Shown here: positions 59,712 to 64,000 of the stretch, in pieces | Layout: the number at the start of each line of letters is the position of its first letter | How positions within the stretch are numbered: the first letter of the stretch is position 1 | Source of the DNA: Anaeromyxobacter sp. | Lineage (GTDB): Bacteria; Myxococcota; Myxococcia; Myxococcales; Anaeromyxobacteraceae | Assembly (NCBI GenBank): GCA_016718565.1 | Contig: JADKCZ010000002.1 | Location: forward strand, 62,001 to 126,000 | Direction of reading: 5' to 3' | Length of the DNA: 64,000 nt | Translations under genes and position numbers: made by a program | Notes under the pieces: model-generated | The model's input: only the letters and a program-made list of their open reading frames with translations | Told to the model about the DNA's origin: nothing | Database searches by the model: none

Positions 59712-60356
59712 GTGTTCTCCGCTGACGCCCTCCTCTCGCGGCTGCTCTTCCTGCCGCTCTGGATCATTTCGCTCTCCATCCACGAGTACTGCCACGCGTG
59801 GAGCGCCTTCAAGCTGGGGGACGACACCGCCAGCCGGGAGGGCCGGCTCACCTTGAACCCCCTGGCCCACATCGACGTGCTCGGCACCATCGTCGCGCCG
59901 CTGCTCTTCTCCTTCGGCTGGGCCAAGCCGGTGCCCATCAACCCGACCCGCTTCCGGCGGGACGTCAGCATGGGCGCCGGGATGGCGATCTCCGCCGGCG
60001 CCGGCCCGCTCTCCAACCTGGTCCTCGCCACCCTGTCGGCGGTGGCCTACGGGGTGGGCCTGCGCCTGGCGCCCGGGCTGGTCGACCGGGGGTCGGTGGG
60101 CGAGCTCTTCCTGCTCAACATGCTCACCTTCAACGTGATGCTGGCGCTCTTCAACATGATCCCCATCCCGCCGCTCGACGGGAGCCGCATCGTCGCCTGG
60201 CTCCTGCCGTACCGGCTGCGCGACCAGTGGCACGCCCTCGAGTCGTTCGCGCCCTTCCTGCTCATGGGCGTCTTCTTCTTCGGCGGGCGGCTCATCTCGG
60301 GCCCGGTCCAGCACCTGAGCGAGCTGCTCTTCCAGCTCGCCCTCCGCCTCGCCTAG
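59712..60356 (+). CDS. Site-2 protease family membrane metallopeptidase (M50)
   Basis: A 214-residue integral membrane zinc protease. Near the N-terminus is the zinc-binding HEYCH (SLSIHEYCHAWSAFKLGD), and in a later helix the third ligand motif PIPPLDGSRI. Five or so hydrophobic segments are present. It is the short single-domain form without a PDZ domain. Such proteins cut membrane-embedded substrates, and the physiological target is unknown. The GTG start is preceded by AAAGGGG. It heads an operon with trpS and scpAB, an arrangement seen in other deltaproteobacteria. Confidence 0.9.
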   Translation: MFSADALLSRLLFLPLWIISLSIHEYCHAWSAFKLGDDTASREGRLTLNPLAHIDVLGTIVAPLLFSFGWAKPVPINPTRFRRDVSMGAGMAISAGAGPLSNLVLATLSAVAYGVGLRLAPGLVDRGSVGELFLLNMLTFNVMLALFNMIPIPPLDGSRIVAWLLPYRLRDQWHALESFAPFLLMGVFFFGGRLISGPVQHLSELLFQLALRLA

Positions 60357-60373
60357 GGGAGCCCCCACCCACC

Positions 60374-61360
<987 letters not shown>

Positions 61361-61384
61361 GGCACGCGGGCGGACGGCCGGGAC

Positions 61385-62275
61385 ATGACCACCGAGCGGG
61401 AGGAGCGGGGCGCCGAGGGCGCCGACGGGCCGCCCCTGGCGCGCCCGGACGAACCCTTCCGCGTCTCGCTGCCGCCCTTCCGCCCCGGCGAGCCGCCCTT
61501 CGAGGGGCCGCTCGACCTGCTGCTCCACCTGGTCAAGGAGCACCAGGTCCAGCTCTTCGACATCCCCATCGCCCGCATCACCGAGAGCTACCTGGCCACC
61601 CTGGAGCTCATGCGCGAGCTCGACATCGACCTGGCCGGCGGCTTCCTCGACATGGCGGCGCAGCTCATGCTCATGAAGAGCAAGCTGCTGCTGCCGCGCA
61701 CCGAGGTGGCCGAGGACGCCGCCTCGCCGGAGGAGGCGGGGAACGACCCGCGCGCCGAGCTGGTGCGGCGGCTGCTGGTGTACCAGAAGTACAAGGCGGC
61801 CGGCGAGGAGCTGGGGCAGCGCGACATCCTGGATCGGACGGTCTTCACCCGCCGCGCCCGCAGCGAGCGGCCGGCCGGCGGCGACGGGCCGGAGGGGCTG
61901 GCCGACGTCTCGGTCTTCAAGCTCATCGAGGCGCTGGACCGGGTCCTCAAGCACGCCCGCCCGGAGAAGCAGCACGAGATCTTCACCGATCGGCTCAGCA
62001 TCACCGACGCCATCGCCCGGGTGGTGGAGGTGCTGCGGCTCAACCGCCGCGCCACCTTCGAGGAGCTGCTGGCCGGCCCGGACGCGGCGCCGCACACCCG
62101 CTCGGCCATCATCGCCACCTTCCTGGCCATCCTGGAGATGGCCAAGCTCAAGCTGATCCGCATCTACCAGGCCTCGGTCGACGAGGCCGGCGCCGCCGGG
62201 GCGGAGATCCTGGTCGAGGCCAAGGACACCCTCGGCGACGGGACCCCCGCCGGCGCGCAGGAGGACTACCGATGA
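61385..62275 (+). CDS. scpA: Segregation and condensation protein ScpA
   Basis: A 296-residue kleisin that bridges the SMC heads in the chromosome-condensing complex. After a ~30-residue acidic extension comes the ScpA core FEGPLDLLLHLVKEHQVQLFDIPIARITESYLATL, DLAGGFLDMAAQLMLMKSKLLLP, and the C-terminal winged helix (TFEELLAGPD...IIATFLAILEMAKLKLIRIYQ). Its stop overlaps the scpB ATG (ATGA), ensuring paired synthesis. Confidence 0.95.
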   Translation: MTTEREERGAEGADGPPLARPDEPFRVSLPPFRPGEPPFEGPLDLLLHLVKEHQVQLFDIPIARITESYLATLELMRELDIDLAGGFLDMAAQLMLMKSKLLLPRTEVAEDAASPEEAGNDPRAELVRRLLVYQKYKAAGEELGQRDILDRTVFTRRARSERPAGGDGPEGLADVSVFKLIEALDRVLKHARPEKQHEIFTDRLSITDAIARVVEVLRLNRRATFEELLAGPDAAPHTRSAIIATFLAILEMAKLKLIRIYQASVDEAGAAGAEILVEAKDTLGDGTPAGAQEDYR

Positions 62276-63432
62276 GCGACCCGCAGGAGACGGCCGAGCA
62301 GGCTGCGGCGGCCGAGCCGGGCCAGCCCGAGACCCCGGGCGAGGCGGTCCCCGAGGTGGTCCCACCCGTCGAGGCCGCCGTGGCAGGCGCCCCGACCGAG
62401 CAGCAGGCCGGCGCCCAGGGCGGCCCCGGGACCGAGGAGGCCCCCGCCGAACCCGACGTACCCGCCGAGCCCGCCGAGGCCCCCGCCGCCGCCGAGGCGC
62501 CCGCCGGGCCCCGCGCCGCCCGCCGGCGGGCCGCGGTCTCCCCCGAGGAGCTGCAGGCGCTGCAGGCCGCCGAGGACGCCAAGAGCGATCCGGCCCTCGA
62601 CGAGGTCGAGCCGGCCGACATCGAGGTGGCCGACGACAAGGAGGAGCCCTTCGAGAAGCTGGTGGGCGCCGCCCGGCGGCTCAGCCCGGACCGGGTCCGC
62701 ACCGTGGTGGAGACGCTGCTGTTCCTGGCCGAGCGGCCGCTGCTGGTGGAGGAGATCCACCGGGCCACCGGGGTGGACGCCCCCCGCATCGAGAAGGCCC
62801 TCGACAAGCTCACCGGCCACTACCGCGAGGGGCCGTGCGGCGTGGTGCTGCACGAGGTGGCGGGCGGCTGGCAGCTGCGCTCCTCGCCGGACAACTCCAC
62901 CTTCGCCCGGCGCTTCCTCAAGGTGAAGCCGCAGCGGCTGACCCGCGCCGCCCTGGAGTCGCTGGCCATCATCGCCTACCGGCAGCCGGTGACCCGCCCG
63001 GAGGTGGAGGAGATCCGCGGGGTGGACTGCGGCGCGGTGGTCAAGGCGCTGCTGGAGCGCAAGCTCATCAAGATCCTGGGCAAGAAGGAGGAGCCCGGCC
63101 GGCCCATCCTCTACGGCACCTCGCGCGAGTTCCTGGAGTTCTTCGCCCTGAAGGACCTGGCCTCGCTGCCCACGCTGCGCGAGTTCGCCGAGCTGTCGGT
63201 GGAGCACCGCGAGATCGTGGAGAAGCAGGAGGAGGCGCCCCTGGCCGGGCTGGTGGACGAGCTCACCGAGGCCAGGCCGCAGGCCGAGCTGGACGCCAGG
63301 CGGGCCGAGTCGGACGCCGCGCTGGAGGAGCTGGAGGCCGCCCTGGCCAAGGCCGACGGCGCCACCCGCGCCGCCGAGGCCGCGCTGGACCAGAAGCCCG
63401 CGGGGTCCGCGGACGAGGAGGGAGCACCATGA
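62272..63432 (+). CDS. scpB: Segregation and condensation protein ScpB with long disordered N-terminus
   Basis: A 386-residue protein where ScpB is usually ~200. Residues 1-130 are Glu/Pro/Ala-rich and probably disordered. The tandem winged-helix core runs about 140-315 (RVRTVVETLLFLAERPLLVEEIHRATGV..., LKVKPQRLTRAALESLAIIAYRQPVTRPEVEEIRGVDCGAVVKALLERKLIKILGK). A helical, Glu/Ala-rich tail of about 60 residues follows. The complex with SMC and ScpA organises the chromosome. Its stop overlaps the rluB ATG (ATGA). Confidence 0.93.
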   Translation: MSDPQETAEQAAAAEPGQPETPGEAVPEVVPPVEAAVAGAPTEQQAGAQGGPGTEEAPAEPDVPAEPAEAPAAAEAPAGPRAARRRAAVSPEELQALQAAEDAKSDPALDEVEPADIEVADDKEEPFEKLVGAARRLSPDRVRTVVETLLFLAERPLLVEEIHRATGVDAPRIEKALDKLTGHYREGPCGVVLHEVAGGWQLRSSPDNSTFARRFLKVKPQRLTRAALESLAIIAYRQPVTRPEVEEIRGVDCGAVVKALLERKLIKILGKKEEPGRPILYGTSREFLEFFALKDLASLPTLREFAELSVEHREIVEKQEEAPLAGLVDELTEARPQAELDARRAESDAALEELEAALAKADGATRAAEAALDQKPAGSADEEGAP

Positions 63433-64000
63433 GCCTGCCCACCGGTGGCGTGCGGTTGCAGAAGTTCCTGGCCGACGCCGGGCTGGCCTCGCGCCGCAAG
63501 GCCGAGACCATCATCCAGTCCGGACGGGTGCGGGTGAACGGGCAGGTGGTCACCGAGCTGGGCACCCGCGTCAGCCCGGGCAAGGATCTGGTGGTGGTGG
63601 ACGGGGCCGAGGTGGAGCGGAAGTCCGGCCGCCGCTACATCCTGCTCTACAAGCCGCCCGGGTGCGTCACCACGCTCTCCGATCCGCAGGGGCGCCCCAC
63701 GGCGCGCGGCTACCTGAAGGGCGTGGAGGAGCGGGTCTTCCCGGTGGGCCGGCTCGACTACGACGCCGAGGGGGCGCTGCTCTTCACCGACGACGGGGAG
63801 CTGGCCAACCGGCTGGCCCACCCGAGCTTCGGCCACCGCCGCATCTACCTGGTGAAGACCAAGGGCGACCCGGATCCGGCCGCGCTGCGCCGCATGGTGG
63901 AGGGGGTCCGGCTGGAGGACGGCCCGGCCCGGGCGCTCCTGGCCGACGTGCACGAGAAGGCCGAGAAGAACACCTGGGTCAAGATCGTGGTGGGCGAGGG
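63429..64000 (+). CDS. rluB: RsuA/RluB-family rRNA pseudouridine synthase (3' end outside window)
   Basis: About 190 residues are visible. An S4 RNA-binding domain (VRLQKFLADAGLASRRKAETIIQSGRVRVNG) precedes the catalytic domain with VGRLDYDAEGALLFTDDGELANRLAHPS, the catalytic Asp lying in GRLDYD. The context next to scpAB supports RluB, which modifies U2605 in 23S rRNA, but RsuA or RluF activity is not excluded while the C-terminus is missing. Confidence 0.9.
   Translation, partial: MSLPTGGVRLQKFLADAGLASRRKAETIIQSGRVRVNGQVVTELGTRVSPGKDLVVVDGAEVERKSGRRYILLYKPPGCVTTLSDPQGRPTARGYLKGVEERVFPVGRLDYDAEGALLFTDDGELANRLAHPSFGHRRIYLVKTKGDPDPAALRRMVEGVRLEDGPARALLADVHEKAEKNTWVKIVVGE

Overview
The window is chromosomal DNA of a very GC-rich bacterium (by eye above 70 % GC, with G or C at almost every third codon position). 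The gene content suggests a myxobacterium of the Anaeromyxobacter type. The clues are a Ser/Thr kinase with an FHA-domain enhancer-binding protein, a PpcA-like triheme cytochrome of the kind used by metal reducers, a lexA promoter carrying the GTTCAG motif known from Myxococcus, many GTG starts and 4-base gene overlaps, and giant TPR proteins. The assignment is inferred from content only. Coding density is high. No gene-free stretch exceeds 300 bases, and I see no rRNA, prophage, insertion sequence or CRISPR array.

Left part (1-20.1 kb): the start of a glutamate-dehydrogenase-family gene cut by the window edge, tRNA-Thr(CGU), a peptidase/propeller/barrel outer-membrane protein coupled to an alpha/beta hydrolase, and a CDF metal exporter. 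Next come an unknown gene coupled to rsmD and coaD, a cyclic-nucleotide-binding protein, carB, greA (with a terminator-like hairpin in its leader), recG (with three palindromic repeats inside the gene), a zinc-ribbon protein, thrC (with a possible leader peptide), and a small membrane protein, tmk and a CinA-type domain protein in a row.

Middle (20.1-43.8 kb): a 1580-residue TPR protein, a small unknown protein, a haem-containing lipoprotein, DUF309 and a fatty-acid desaturase, and an acyltransferase divergent from mutL. A four-gene overlapping operon follows, encoding a Ser/Thr kinase, a TPR membrane protein, an FHA-GAF-sigma54 activator and a lipoprotein. Then come lon with a downstream dehydratase-like gene, a metallophosphoesterase that seems to start with ATC, an unknown anchored protein, and a coiled-coil protein that ends in a RelE/ParE-like domain.

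Right part (43.8-64 kb): lexA, a membrane protein, an ABC1/UbiB kinase divergent from mutS, the triheme cytochrome, elbB, an AMIN/amidase_3 cell-wall amidase, glnD, a YciO/TsaC-family protein, an MlaC-like protein, argG and a Xer recombinase. It ends with the operon S2P protease - trpS - scpA - scpB - rluB, the last cut by the window end.

The main pattern beyond ordinary annotation is transcriptional. At least twelve genes have a TANNNT-type -10 element, often in the extended form TGnTANNNT, only 5-11 bases before the start codon and with no ribosome-binding site, so leaderless or nearly leaderless mRNAs appear common. Other points to follow up are the RelE-like fusion, the kinase/FHA-activator operon, the greA and thrC leaders, the ATC start, the altered MutL endonuclease motif, and two families of repeats that sit in frame inside genes.
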